A stretch of 64,000 nucleotides of DNA from Paenibacillus sp. FSL K6-1096. GTDB lineage: Bacteria > Bacillota > Bacilli > Paenibacillales > Paenibacillaceae. This document shows positions 8,786 to 16,469 of the stretch, in pieces. The translations under genes and the position numbers were made by a program. The stretch is from positions 6,944,001 through 7,008,000 of the forward strand of contig NZ_CP150274.1 of assembly GCF_037977055.1 (NCBI RefSeq), read 5' to 3'. The notes under the pieces were generated by a model, which was given only the letters and a program-made list of their open reading frames with translations, did no database searches and was not told the DNA's origin. Numbering within the stretch: the first letter of the stretch is position 1; each line of letters starts with the position of its first letter.

Positions 8786-9571
8786 ATGGATGGCAAAGAA
8801 GCAGTAAGTATCTCAGAGAGGTTCTGGAATGCTTCGCTGGCGGAATTGAAGCAGGGGTATGTCTGTGAAGCGGAGGGAAGTCAGGCCGTGTTCCATTGCC
8901 TGGTCTGCGGGGAAGCCTTCGAGAAGGGCATGATCTATAAGGCTGGAGACCGGTTCTATGAGGCGGAGAGGTTCGTAGCTATGCATGTGGAGCAGAGCCA
9001 TGGGGGCATGTTCAACTGGCTGCTGACGCTGGACAAGAAGCTGACCGGACTGACCGAGCTGCAAAAAGGGCTGCTGGCGGCCTTCCGCCGCAGCTTAAGC
9101 GATGCCGAAGCGGCGAAGGAGCTGGGCATTGGCAGCACCTCCACGGTGCGTAATCACCGGTTCACGCTGCGCGAGAAGGTGAAGCAGGCCAAGCTGTTCC
9201 TGGCGGTGATGGAGCTGGCTGAGGAGAAGCCGGGAGCTTCCTCGCCGCTGGTCAGTATTCCGCGCACCGCCGTGATGGTGGATGAGCGGTTCGCCATGAC
9301 CGAGCAGGAGAATAACGACATTCTGGGCGCTTATTTCAAGCAGGGGCTGGACGGCCCGCTGGCGGAATTCCCCAAGAAGCAGAAGCGCAAGGCCGCGATT
9401 CTCCGCCATCTGATCCAGCGGTTTGAGGCGGGGCGTACCTATAGCGAGAAGGAGATCAATGCCGTGCTGGAAGCGGCTTACCCCGATTACGTGACACTCC
9501 GGCGTTATCTGATCGATTACGGCCTGCTGGACCGTGAGGAAGATGGAAGCAGCTATTGGGTGAGATTATAA
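8786..9571 (+). CDS. DUF2087 domain-containing putative transcriptional regulator
   Basis: 261 residues in three parts. The N terminus carries a Cys/His pattern CLVCGEAF ... HVEQSHGG (residues 38-75) that could bind a metal. A middle segment has a helix-turn-helix look (LSDAEAAKELGIGSTSTVRNHRFTLREK split over residues 107-135). The C terminus (KRKAAILRHLIQRFEAGRTY to YWVRL) is the DUF2087 domain, often found in DNA-binding proteins. A GIY-YIG gene follows 78 bases later, so the two may be co-transcribed. Function is inferred from domain type only. Confidence 0.8.
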   Translation: MDGKEAVSISERFWNASLAELKQGYVCEAEGSQAVFHCLVCGEAFEKGMIYKAGDRFYEAERFVAMHVEQSHGGMFNWLLTLDKKLTGLTELQKGLLAAFRRSLSDAEAAKELGIGSTSTVRNHRFTLREKVKQAKLFLAVMELAEEKPGASSPLVSIPRTAVMVDERFAMTEQENNDILGAYFKQGLDGPLAEFPKKQKRKAAILRHLIQRFEAGRTYSEKEINAVLEAAYPDYVTLRRYLIDYGLLDREEDGSSYWVRL

Positions 9572-9649
9572 CGAGGGGTAGGGTTGTGCTGGAGTGAGAA
9601 GCACCCGGCGACGAAGGAAGAGAGACAAGTGAAGAAGGAGAGAGATGCA

Positions 9650-10030
9650 ATGATGGACAAAGCCAAACGCAAAGAGATGGGATATAATTATGCGCACTCG
9701 CACAGGCCAATGGGGGTCTACCGGATTCTGAATACCGTGAACAATAAATCGTATGTCGGCAGCAGCCTGAATCTGGACGGGGTCTGGAACAAGCACAAAT
9801 TCATGCTGGATATCAAGAGCCACGATAACAAGGAGCTGCAGGCGGACTGGAATGAATACGGCGGGACCAGTTTTCAATTTGAGATTCTGGAGAGCATCAA
9901 GCCGGAAGAAGATTTTGTAGCCGATGTGAAGGACCTGAAGAAATACCGCGATATGCTGCCTGACCTGGAGGAGAAGTGGATGGGGCAGCTGTCCCCCTAC
10001 GGGGAGCGGGGATATCATAAGCAGAGATAG
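9650..10030 (+). CDS. GIY-YIG nuclease family protein
   Basis: Small protein of 126 residues with the hallmark GVYRILN ... SYVGSS (GIY-YIG) at residues 22-40. A later acidic segment, DLEEKWMGQL, may hold the metal-binding Glu. These single-domain proteins are common in Bacillales chromosomes, and their DNA or RNA targets are mostly unknown. ATG 9650 was chosen over 9584 because GGAGAGAG (9637-9644) precedes it. It lies just after the DUF2087 gene in the same direction. Confidence 0.82.
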   Translation: MMDKAKRKEMGYNYAHSHRPMGVYRILNTVNNKSYVGSSLNLDGVWNKHKFMLDIKSHDNKELQADWNEYGGTSFQFEILESIKPEEDFVADVKDLKKYRDMLPDLEEKWMGQLSPYGERGYHKQR

Positions 10031-10166
10031 ACAGACGTGCAGCTGCTGACGCGTGAATGGAAGGTATTTTGCCGGGACCTGTGCTAAAATAGGGGCATCA
10101 CTTCAGTGGCTGTGCCGTACAATTAGAAGCTGGAATACGGGCTGCTGAGAAAAGGGGGCGGAGAAG

Positions 10167-10568
10167 ATGGCTGTACTATCCTGGCTCGCAGAACAGAGAA
10201 TTCAGGAGGCGATGCGCAGCGGTGAATTCGACAATCTGCCTGGTCACGGCAAGCCGCTGGAGCTGGAGGATCTCTCCGGCGTTCCTGAAGAGCTGCGGAT
10301 GTCTTATATGATTATGAAGAATGCTGGCTTGCTGCCTGAGGAAGTCACGCTGCGTGCCGAATGTGTGACACTGGAGGGATTGCTGCTGGCCTGCCATAAC
10401 AGCGGCGGCGAAGATAATATTGAACGGCGTAAGGAACTGCAAGGACAGCTGTCGCTTAAGCGCCTACGTCTGCAGATGCTTATTCAGGAGCGCGGGCTGG
10501 AGAGCAGCGCAGCCTATCCGGATTATGGCGATAAGCTGCGGGCACGGCTGGCAGGAATGGAAGAGTAG
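10167..10568 (+). CDS. DUF1992 domain-containing protein
   Basis: 133 residues with the DUF1992 signature: LAEQRIQEAMRSGEFDNLPG followed by HGKPLELEDLSGVPEELRM. The family is related to the conserved domain of eukaryotic DNAJC28 and to bacterial YhdN-like proteins; the biochemical role is unsettled. The start has AAAGGGGGCGGAG upstream. A terminator follows, so it appears to be a single-gene unit. Confidence 0.87.
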   Translation: MAVLSWLAEQRIQEAMRSGEFDNLPGHGKPLELEDLSGVPEELRMSYMIMKNAGLLPEEVTLRAECVTLEGLLLACHNSGGEDNIERRKELQGQLSLKRLRLQMLIQERGLESSAAYPDYGDKLRARLAGMEE

Positions 10569-10612
10569 GGCAGCCGGATAATTCGATAAATAAAGGTTAT
10601 GGATGTAATGGC

Positions 10613-10640
10613 CTCCAGTCTAAGGGACTGGGGGTTTTTA
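10613..10640 (+). terminator. Terminator after the DUF1992 gene
   Basis: Stem CCTCCAGTC / GGACTGGGGG with loop TAAG, then TTTTT. Confidence 0.8.
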
Positions 10641-10687
10641 TATGTTTTGGGGGTCCCCGCAAAGTACCTGAGTCATCACTACGCTAA

Positions 10688-10711
10688 AGCCCCGCTTTGT
10701 GGGGCTATTTT
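10688..10711 (+). terminator. Possible second hairpin/terminator before hrpB
   Basis: Stem AGCCCC / GGGGCT with a seven-base loop, followed by the weak T-tract ATTTTG. It may be a terminator or a leader structure of hrpB. Confidence 0.4.
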
Positions 10712-10780
10712 GCTTGCTATCCAGGACGCTTTCGCCCATGATAATGTAATAGCACTACTACTAGATGATGGAGAGATTAC

Positions 10781-13273
10781 ATGAATCAGCTTCCTATTAA
10801 CCAGGTCCTCCCGGATCTGAAAAAAATGATGAAAGAGCACACCGCGGCCATTCTCATTGCCGAGCCGGGGGCAGGCAAGACGACCGCGGTTCCGCTTGCG
10901 CTGCTGGAGGAGCCGTGGCTGGCCGGCAAAACCATACTGATGCTGGAGCCCAGACGGCTGGCCGCCCGCTCCGCCGCAGGGTATATGGCTTCCACTCTCG
11001 GTGAGAGCGCCGGCGGGACGGTCGGCTACCGGATGCGGATGGATACCCGTGCCGGGAAAAATACACGCATTGTGGTCGTCACGGAAGGCGTGCTGACCCG
11101 GATGCTGCAGAGCGACCCTTCGCTCGGCGATGTGGGCCTGATCATCTTCGATGAATTCCATGAACGCAGCCTCCATGCGGATCTTGGACTGGCGCTGGCT
11201 CTGGAAGCCCAGAGCGTGCTGCGGGAGGATCTGCGTATCCTCGTCATGTCGGCGACACTGGACGGGGAACGTGTCTCTTCGCTGCTGGGCGGAGCGCCGG
11301 TCATCTCTTGTCCCGGGCGTACCTTCCCGGTGGAGACGGTCTATGTGCCGGACACCGGCACGGCCGCCCCTGAGCAAGCGGCGGCGGCTGCTGTCCGCCG
11401 GGCGCTGGCCGAGCAGCCGGGGGATGTGCTTGTTTTTCTGCCCGGCGAGCGGGAGATCCGCCGGACGGAGCAGGCGCTGGCGGCGGGAAGCCTTCCGCCG
11501 GATATCCGGCTCCGCCCGCTCTATGGACAGCTCCCGCAGGAGCAGCAGGAGGCTGCCGTAGCGCCGGCTGTGGCCGGTGAGCGCAAGGTTGTGCTGGCGA
11601 CCTCAATTGCCGAGACGAGCCTGACGATTGAAGGCGTACGGACGGTTATTGATACGGGGCTGAGACGGACGCAGGTCTTCTCGCCGCGCACCGGCATGCC
11701 GCGGCTGACCACGGTGCCGGTCTCGAAGGCCTCGGCGGATCAGCGCCGGGGCCGGGCCGGACGCACCGCCCCGGGCGTCTGCTACCGGCTGTGGAGCCTT
11801 GAGGCGCACAGCCGCCTTCCGGACGAGAACGCGCCGGAGATTATGGAGACCGACCTGGCGCAGCTTGCGCTGGAGCTGGCGCTGTGGGGCGTGCGCGAGC
11901 CCGGAGCGCTCGCGTGGCTGGACCCGCCGCCTGCCGCGCCCTATGCGCAGGCCACGGCGCTGCTGCGCCAGCTCGGCGCGCTGGACGCCGGCGGCGCCAT
12001 TACGCCGCACGGCCGCCGCATGGCCGCGCTGGGCGCGCACCCGCGCATCGCGCACATGCTGCTGCGCGCGGAGGCCCTGGCAGCGGCGCCGCTCGCGGCA
12101 AGGCTCGCGGCGCTGCTGCAGGAGCGGGACCTCCTGCGGGGTCCCGCGGCCCAGGACAGCGACCTCACGCTGCGCGTGGAGTCGCTGCTGGGGTTCGAGC
12201 GCTCCGGCGCAAGCTCCGGAGCGGACCCGGCGGCTCTGCGCGCGGTGCAGCGCGAGAGCCGGGCTTTCCTGGCGCAGCTTGCGGCAGCGCCGGGCGAAGC
12301 CCCTGTGGACAGCAGCGCCAGCGGGCTGCTGCTGTCGTTCGCCTACCCCGACCGCATCGGGCAGAAACGCGGCGACGGCGCGTTTCTGCTCTCGGGCGGA
12401 CGGGGGGCGGCGATGCGCGAGGGCCAGCCGCTGGCGCGCTCGCCCTACATCGTGGCGGCCGGCGTGGATGACCGCGCCGGGCAGAGCCGGATTATGCTTG
12501 CCGCAGCGCTCTCCGAGCAGGATCTGCTGAAGCATCATGCGGACAGCCTTCTAGAAGAACGCGAAGTTTACTGGGACGGGGAGAGCGGAAGCGTAAGAGC
12601 GCGGAGGCTGACCAGACTGGGGGTGCTCGTTCTCAAAGAGACCACCCATGAACGGCCCACGGCCGAGGAGACGGAGAGCGTGCTGCTCAAGGTGATTGCA
12701 GAGGAAGGATTGGGGCTGCTCCCATGGGACAAAGGAACGGTACAGCTGCGGCAGCGGATGGCCTTCATGCATAGCCTGCGGGCTGATTGGCCGGACATGT
12801 CGGATGAGGCGTTAACCGGTACGCTTGCGGAATGGCTGGCGCCATACATGCAAGGGATGCGCAATCTCCGTGATCTGCAGCGGGTGAAGCTGGCGCAGGC
12901 GCTGGAGGGCATGCTGGACTGGAACAGCCGCCAGACCCTGAACAAGGAGGCGCCGACGCATATTACGGTGCCAAGCGGCTCGCGGATTCCGCTGGATTAC
13001 AGCAACCCGGGCGCACCGGTGCTGGCGGTGAGGCTGCAGGAGATGTTCGGCTGGGCCGGTACCCCGCGCATTGGCGGCGGCAAGGTTCCCGTGCTGCTGC
13101 ATCTGCTGTCCCCGGCCAGAAGGCCGATGCAGATTACTGCGGATCTGGCCAGCTTTTGGAAGAACACCTACTTCGAGGTCAAAAAAGATCTCAAAGGCCG
13201 TTACCCCAAGCACTACTGGCCGGATGACCCGCTGCAGGCGGTCCCTACTAACCGCACCCGTCCTCCAAAATAG
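10781..13273 (+). CDS. hrpB: ATP-dependent helicase HrpB
   Basis: DEAH/RHA-family helicase of 830 residues, full length for HrpB. Motif I is EPGAGKTTAVPLALL (residue 28 on), motif II is DEFHERSLHADLGLAL, motif III is MSATLDGERV, and motif VI is the QRRGRAGRTAPGVCYRLW segment. The C-terminal HrpB-specific region ends with PVLLHLLSPARRPMQITADL. The cellular role of HrpB in Firmicutes is not established; an RNA substrate is likely from family membership. The segment 11880-12480 is markedly richer in G+C than the flanks while staying in frame. ATG 10781 follows GGAGAG. Confidence 0.95.
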   Translation: MNQLPINQVLPDLKKMMKEHTAAILIAEPGAGKTTAVPLALLEEPWLAGKTILMLEPRRLAARSAAGYMASTLGESAGGTVGYRMRMDTRAGKNTRIVVVTEGVLTRMLQSDPSLGDVGLIIFDEFHERSLHADLGLALALEAQSVLREDLRILVMSATLDGERVSSLLGGAPVISCPGRTFPVETVYVPDTGTAAPEQAAAAAVRRALAEQPGDVLVFLPGEREIRRTEQALAAGSLPPDIRLRPLYGQLPQEQQEAAVAPAVAGERKVVLATSIAETSLTIEGVRTVIDTGLRRTQVFSPRTGMPRLTTVPVSKASADQRRGRAGRTAPGVCYRLWSLEAHSRLPDENAPEIMETDLAQLALELALWGVREPGALAWLDPPPAAPYAQATALLRQLGALDAGGAITPHGRRMAALGAHPRIAHMLLRAEALAAAPLAARLAALLQERDLLRGPAAQDSDLTLRVESLLGFERSGASSGADPAALRAVQRESRAFLAQLAAAPGEAPVDSSASGLLLSFAYPDRIGQKRGDGAFLLSGGRGAAMREGQPLARSPYIVAAGVDDRAGQSRIMLAAALSEQDLLKHHADSLLEEREVYWDGESGSVRARRLTRLGVLVLKETTHERPTAEETESVLLKVIAEEGLGLLPWDKGTVQLRQRMAFMHSLRADWPDMSDEALTGTLAEWLAPYMQGMRNLRDLQRVKLAQALEGMLDWNSRQTLNKEAPTHITVPSGSRIPLDYSNPGAPVLAVRLQEMFGWAGTPRIGGGKVPVLLHLLSPARRPMQITADLASFWKNTYFEVKKDLKGRYPKHYWPDDPLQAVPTNRTRPPK

Positions 13274-13329
13274 AACAGGCTGGAGAATGTCTACCGGCTG
13301 CATATAATTTCGTCGCATCTGAATCCCCT

Positions 13330-13354
13330 GTTTGGCCAAGCTGTCAACGGGTAA
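13330..13354 (+). promoter_or_regulatory. Sigma-B-like promoter of the stress protein gene
   Basis: GTTTGG (13330-13335), 13-bp spacer, GGGTAA (13349-13354). This is close to the general stress sigma-B pattern GTTTAA-N12-14-GGGWAW and sits 38 bp before the GTG start of a YflT-type general stress protein. Which sigma factor reads it in this organism is unknown. Confidence 0.55.
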
Positions 13355-13391
13355 TACAATAGCGAACAACAATTACGAAGGAGGGCTTCAA

Positions 13392-13991
13392 GTGGCTGAC
13401 AAAATTATTGGTGTTTTTGACACAGAACAAGAAGCGACCAGAGCAATTGAAAGTTTGCAGGCTCAAGGGATTAAGAGTGATGAGATATCGGTAATTACAC
13501 GTGACCGGGATGAGCAGAAGAGCATCTCCGAAGATACAGGAACAATGGCGCCGGAAGGCGTGGCAACAGGTGCAGCTACAGGCGGAGTTGTCGGCGGAGT
13601 GGCCGGACTGCTGGCCGGCATTGGCGCGCTGGCGATTCCGGGAATCGGCCCGATTCTGGCAGCCGGTCCGATTGCGGCCACACTGACAGGGGCGGCGGTT
13701 GGAGTAGGCGCAGGCGGTCTGGTCGGCGGTCTGATCGGCCTAGGCATCCCTGAGGATGAGGCCCGCGAATACGAAGGCTACATCGACAGCGGCAAAATCC
13801 TCGTCCTGGTCGATGACAACGGCCGCGGCAGGGATATCCATACGATCTTCAGCGGCAACCGTTCGCTCAATGCCGGCCGTTACAACAGCCTTTACCCGCT
13901 GGGTGAAACATTAACTCCCGGAGGGACGGTGCAGGATAACAGAAACCGGACAAGCAACAATACGGATGCAGATCTCTACAATCCGCGATAA
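13392..13991 (+). CDS. YflT/GSP17M-type general stress protein
   Basis: 199 residues. The N-terminal domain KIIGVFDTEQEATRAIESL ... ISVITRD (residues 3-45) is the heat-induced stress protein YflT domain. A Gly/Ala-rich hydrophobic middle (about residues 60-125, repeated GGVVGGVAG and GVGAGGLVGGL) looks like a membrane-interacting hairpin. A second conserved block, GIPEDEAREYEGYIDSGKIL, precedes an Asn/Arg-rich tail. GTG 13392 is preceded by AAGGAGGG at good spacing. The sigma-B-like promoter upstream fits a stress role. Confidence 0.87.
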   Translation: MADKIIGVFDTEQEATRAIESLQAQGIKSDEISVITRDRDEQKSISEDTGTMAPEGVATGAATGGVVGGVAGLLAGIGALAIPGIGPILAAGPIAATLTGAAVGVGAGGLVGGLIGLGIPEDEAREYEGYIDSGKILVLVDDNGRGRDIHTIFSGNRSLNAGRYNSLYPLGETLTPGGTVQDNRNRTSNNTDADLYNPR

Positions 13992-14012
13992 GGCCAGCTA
14001 ATCCGATAACCG

Positions 14013-14042
14013 CCTCCAGAGCTTAGGCCCTGGAGGTTTTTT
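14013..14042 (+). terminator. Terminator after the stress protein gene
   Basis: Stem CCTCCAG / CTGGAGG with a GC-bearing loop, then TTTTTT. Confidence 0.85.
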
Positions 14043-14090
14043 GCCGTATACATATGGCTTTATTAATTGAAAGCATTATTTATTTTATTT

Positions 14091-14110
14091 CAACATATGA
14101 AAAATTCATA
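14091..14110. repeat. Short interspersed palindromic element, copy 2
   Basis: CAACATATGAAAAATTCATA, dyad TATGAA / TTCATA. It is followed by GACAGCCAGCAC, as a near match also follows copy 1. Confidence 0.7.
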
Positions 14111-14129
14111 AAAGAGGGGAGCTCGACAG

Positions 14130-14335
14130 CCAGCACAGGCGCATAATTGCATTTCGTACAGCTAAATGGGCAGATACATGACCTAATTTGACTTTAACAG
14201 CAGTTTGTACAACTATAATTGGGCATATCGGCGCAGAAGTTGAATTCTGCAGTTTTTAATTGTACAGAATGCAGCAAACGTTGGGATTTGGATGGTACGA
14301 CTGCTTTTAAATGTACAAAATGCAACTATGTCCTA
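14130..14335. repeat. Degenerate array of GTAC-centred units, about 51-bp period
   Basis: GTAC occurs at 14156, 14207, 14262 and 14313, spaced 51, 55 and 51 bp. Units share an upstream TGCA/CTGC-TTT segment (for example CTGCTTTTAAATGTACA) and a downstream AAATGCA, GAATGCA or TAATTGGG segment. The best unit reads TTTAAATGTACAAAATGCA, an imperfect inverted repeat around GTAC. It is distinct in sequence from the array at 3563 but has nearly the same spacing. Confidence 0.6.
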
Positions 14336-14421
14336 TATATCTTGTCCCACTTCAGCCGATGCACACAGATTTCCTCCCATCCCGTCCTTATCCTACCCAC
14401 GCGCAACTAATATAATTATTT

Positions 14422-14439
14422 CAACATATGAAAAATTCA
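14422..14439. repeat. Short interspersed palindromic element, copy 3
   Basis: CAACATATGAAAAATTCA again, preceded by ATTATTT as copy 2 is preceded by TTTATTT. Confidence 0.65.
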
Positions 14440-14807
14440 CAATAGAAAACCACAAACACACACTCACCCTATCTACTACCACCTGCGCAAACCAAACCAT
14501 GACGCACCTTACCCGCACAGCAAACGGAAAAAGTACCCTCTAAACTCCATCCAACCCCAGTCCAACCCTAACATTACACCACAAAGATCGGGTTCAGCAG
14601 GGCAATCACTGTTGCGGTTGTCCGAGACGTGAAAGGTGAGCAGTTGGAAAGATAGCAGACATACGAGGAGATATCAGATGATTTTCGGGGAGGACGCCGG
14701 GCCGAGCTGTAAAAGGTTACTGAGAGCAGCCTGCCGTTTCAATCCGCCCGTTCCTGTGTATAGCATCATAGTGTGCGGAAATCGCTGTAAGCCGCATCAA
14801 TTACTTG

Positions 14808-14837
14808 TTGTGAATGCTGGGAAATAGCGTTTATACT
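14808..14837 (+). promoter_or_regulatory. Promoter of the rtp-like gene
   Basis: TTGTGA (14808-14813), 18-bp spacer, TATACT (14832-14837), 20 bp before the ATG. Confidence 0.5.
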
Positions 14838-14856
14838 AGGGGATGGGAGGTGTCTT

Positions 14857-15216
14857 ATGGCGTTTATGATTGCCCAGCGGGCGTTTATAAAGGTGTATCT
14901 GATTACGATGGTGGAACAGCATAAGGGGTACGGATACCAGATGCTTGAGGATTTGCGGAGGGATTTCAAGGCCCACGGCTATTCTCCTCCCCAGAGTGAA
15001 ATCTACCGCGCCCTGCATGAGCTGGTGCAGCAAGGGATACTCTACCGCACCAAGCAGCTCAAGGGGAGCGATCCCAAGGTCGATTTCCAGGAAATCGTCT
15101 TATATCATTTCACTTCTGACGGGGAGGAGAAGGCCAGGCTCTACAAAAAGCAGGTGAAGACCGACCTCGACCGCTGTCTGGGCATACTCAACAAGGCGGT
15201 AGCGGACAACTACTGA
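14857..15216 (+). CDS. rtp: Replication termination protein (RTP) homologue
   Basis: Winged-helix DNA-binding protein of 119 residues; Bacillus subtilis RTP has 122. Similarity to RTP as I remember it runs end to end: QRAFIKVYLITMVEQ, the SEIYRALHELVQQGIL helix region, VDFQEIVLYHF and the C-terminal LYKKQVKTDLDRC dimerisation helix. RTP binds Ter sites as paired dimers and blocks the replication fork in a polar way. GGGAGGT precedes the ATG. Genome annotators may label it a PadR-like regulator, but the C-terminal helix favours RTP. No canonical Bacillus Ter site was found beside it by eye. Confidence 0.88.
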   Translation: MAFMIAQRAFIKVYLITMVEQHKGYGYQMLEDLRRDFKAHGYSPPQSEIYRALHELVQQGILYRTKQLKGSDPKVDFQEIVLYHFTSDGEEKARLYKKQVKTDLDRCLGILNKAVADNY

Positions 15217-15265
15217 CAGAAGGGACTGCTAGGCCGCCCAGGGGTACCATTTACAAGTGACTGAA

Positions 15266-15829
15266 TCAGGTATCCTCTTCTTCCGTATCCTGTCCGGGCG
15301 GAGTGACCGGCGAGCTTGCACTGCCATAGTCCTCCACGGCATCCCAGGCTCCGGCATCGTCAAATCGGCCGCTATGCTCCTGGCGTCCCTGTCCTGCACC
15401 GGCAGGAGGCGGCGTCATCACTTCCTCTTCTACAGGGCGTTCGCCGGAATCCCGGCTGGCCGGAGCGTGTTCCACGGTATAGCGCGTGAAGGGAATGGCT
15501 TCAAGCCGTTCGAAGGGAATCGGTTCGCCGCTGGCTTCACAGATGCCGTACGTCCCGTCCTCCATCCGCTTGAGTGCAGCTTCAATTTCCGCTAATTCTT
15601 CGGATAACGAGGTATTGATCGACAAGTCGCGGCTGCGCTCGAAGGTCTCGGTTCCTGTATCGGCAGGGTGATTATCCACGGAAGAGAGCTCACCCGTAGA
15701 GAGTGTGAGTGATTCGCCCAGCAGGCTGTCCTCTGCTCCGTCACCGGAGAAATGCTGCTTCAGCCCGGCTTTGCGTTCCTCCAGGGATTGCTTCAACTGC
15801 TTGAGTTCAGCTTCGGTTAAATGGCTCAT
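15266..15829 (-). CDS. yteA: YteA-family sporulation protein (TraR/DksA zinc-finger type)
   Basis: 187 residues. The N terminus HLTEAELKQLKQSLEERK is coiled-coil-like, followed by DNHPADTGTETFERSRDLSI, typical of the DksA/TraR-related YteA group. The zinc-finger region YGICEASGEPIPFERLEAIP keeps only one Cys of the C4 finger, which is normal for YteA proteins. A Pro/Gly/Gln-rich tail closes the protein. The ribosome binding site GAAAGGAAG lies upstream on the minus strand. It is expected during sporulation; the molecular role is unknown. Confidence 0.85.
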   Translation of the reverse strand: MSHLTEAELKQLKQSLEERKAGLKQHFSGDGAEDSLLGESLTLSTGELSSVDNHPADTGTETFERSRDLSINTSLSEELAEIEAALKRMEDGTYGICEASGEPIPFERLEAIPFTRYTVEHAPASRDSGERPVEEEVMTPPPAGAGQGRQEHSGRFDDAGAWDAVEDYGSASSPVTPPGQDTEEEDT

Positions 15830-16018
15830 CTGGTCATCTTCCTTTCTGGCGGGTTAGTGGTTATACTGTCGTCATCTTTCCTTACCCTAATGTCCTGGCA
15901 TGCAATCAGCAGGCATTGCTGTGCAGAATTGGAACTTTAGTGATATTTTCAGGCTGCTATCACCCTGTTATAATAAGTACTGCCGGATGAATGCAGCACA
16001 CACATGGAGGTTACTGAT

Positions 16019-16408
16019 ATGGACGAACATATGAAACGCCGGCTGGATAAGCAGAGGAAGCTGTTCAGCCAGCTGGGTATTACACTTGATGCACTTACCA
16101 TTCATGAGAAGGAATTCAGCATGAAGCTGCGCGGATATGATGCCGAGGAGGTGGACACCTTCCTTGACAGCGTAATTAAGGATTACGAGCGCTTCTATGC
16201 TACCATTGCCGATCTGATGGATAAGTGGCAGGAGCAGCAGATTGAGATGAAGGAATTGAAGGCGGCGGCCAAGGCGGCAACCGTGCCTGCTCCAGTTCCG
16301 GTCATCAAGGGGATTGATCCGATGGATCTGGAGGATGTCATTATGAAGCTGGAGGCGAATGTCCGGCAGCTCAAGGACCGTCTGCCCCGCACTGAGAGCT
16401 ATTTATAA
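16019..16408 (+). CDS. DivIVA domain-containing protein
   Basis: 129 residues. The segment TIHEKEFSMKLRGYDAEEVD plus TFLDSVIKDYERFY (residues 26-60) is the DivIVA/GpsB N-terminal membrane-curvature domain, followed by a short helical tail. It is much shorter than DivIVA and near GpsB in size, with an extra lysine-rich N-terminal segment. ATG 16019 was chosen over 16004 because GGAGG (16006-16010) falls between them. A TATAAT box lies at 15969. It probably acts at division or polar sites. Confidence 0.83.
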   Translation: MDEHMKRRLDKQRKLFSQLGITLDALTIHEKEFSMKLRGYDAEEVDTFLDSVIKDYERFYATIADLMDKWQEQQIEMKELKAAAKAATVPAPVPVIKGIDPMDLEDVIMKLEANVRQLKDRLPRTESYL

Positions 16409-16469
16409 GCTCTGAACAACTGGAAGCCTGAGGATGAGAATTAGAACATACTTAATAGCATAACTCTGG

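Larger units (their letters stand above)
14043..14807. other. Gene-poor intergenic region, about 0.76 kb
   Basis: No frame here has a convincing ribosome binding site or family likeness. The contents I can name are two copies of the CAACATATGAAAAATTCA element (14091, 14422) and an array of GTAC-centred units (14130-14335). The part from 14440 to 14570 is C/A-rich and unstructured. 14570-14800 holds only short, unsupported frames. Confidence 0.6.

Noticed and set aside
10599..10784. 61-residue open frame before hrpB
   Set aside because: It spans two hairpins and ends at the hrpB start; there is no ribosome binding site.
11603..12538. Long minus-strand and alternate-frame open frames in hrpB
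   Set aside because: They are shadows caused by high GC content; composition is Arg/Ala/Pro-rich and no start signal is present.
14219..14827. Short frames including a Cys-rich 63-residue peptide with CTECSKRW and CTKCNYV
   Set aside because: The two CxxC pairs look like a zinc ribbon, but they come from two copies of the GTAC repeat unit and there is no ribosome binding site.
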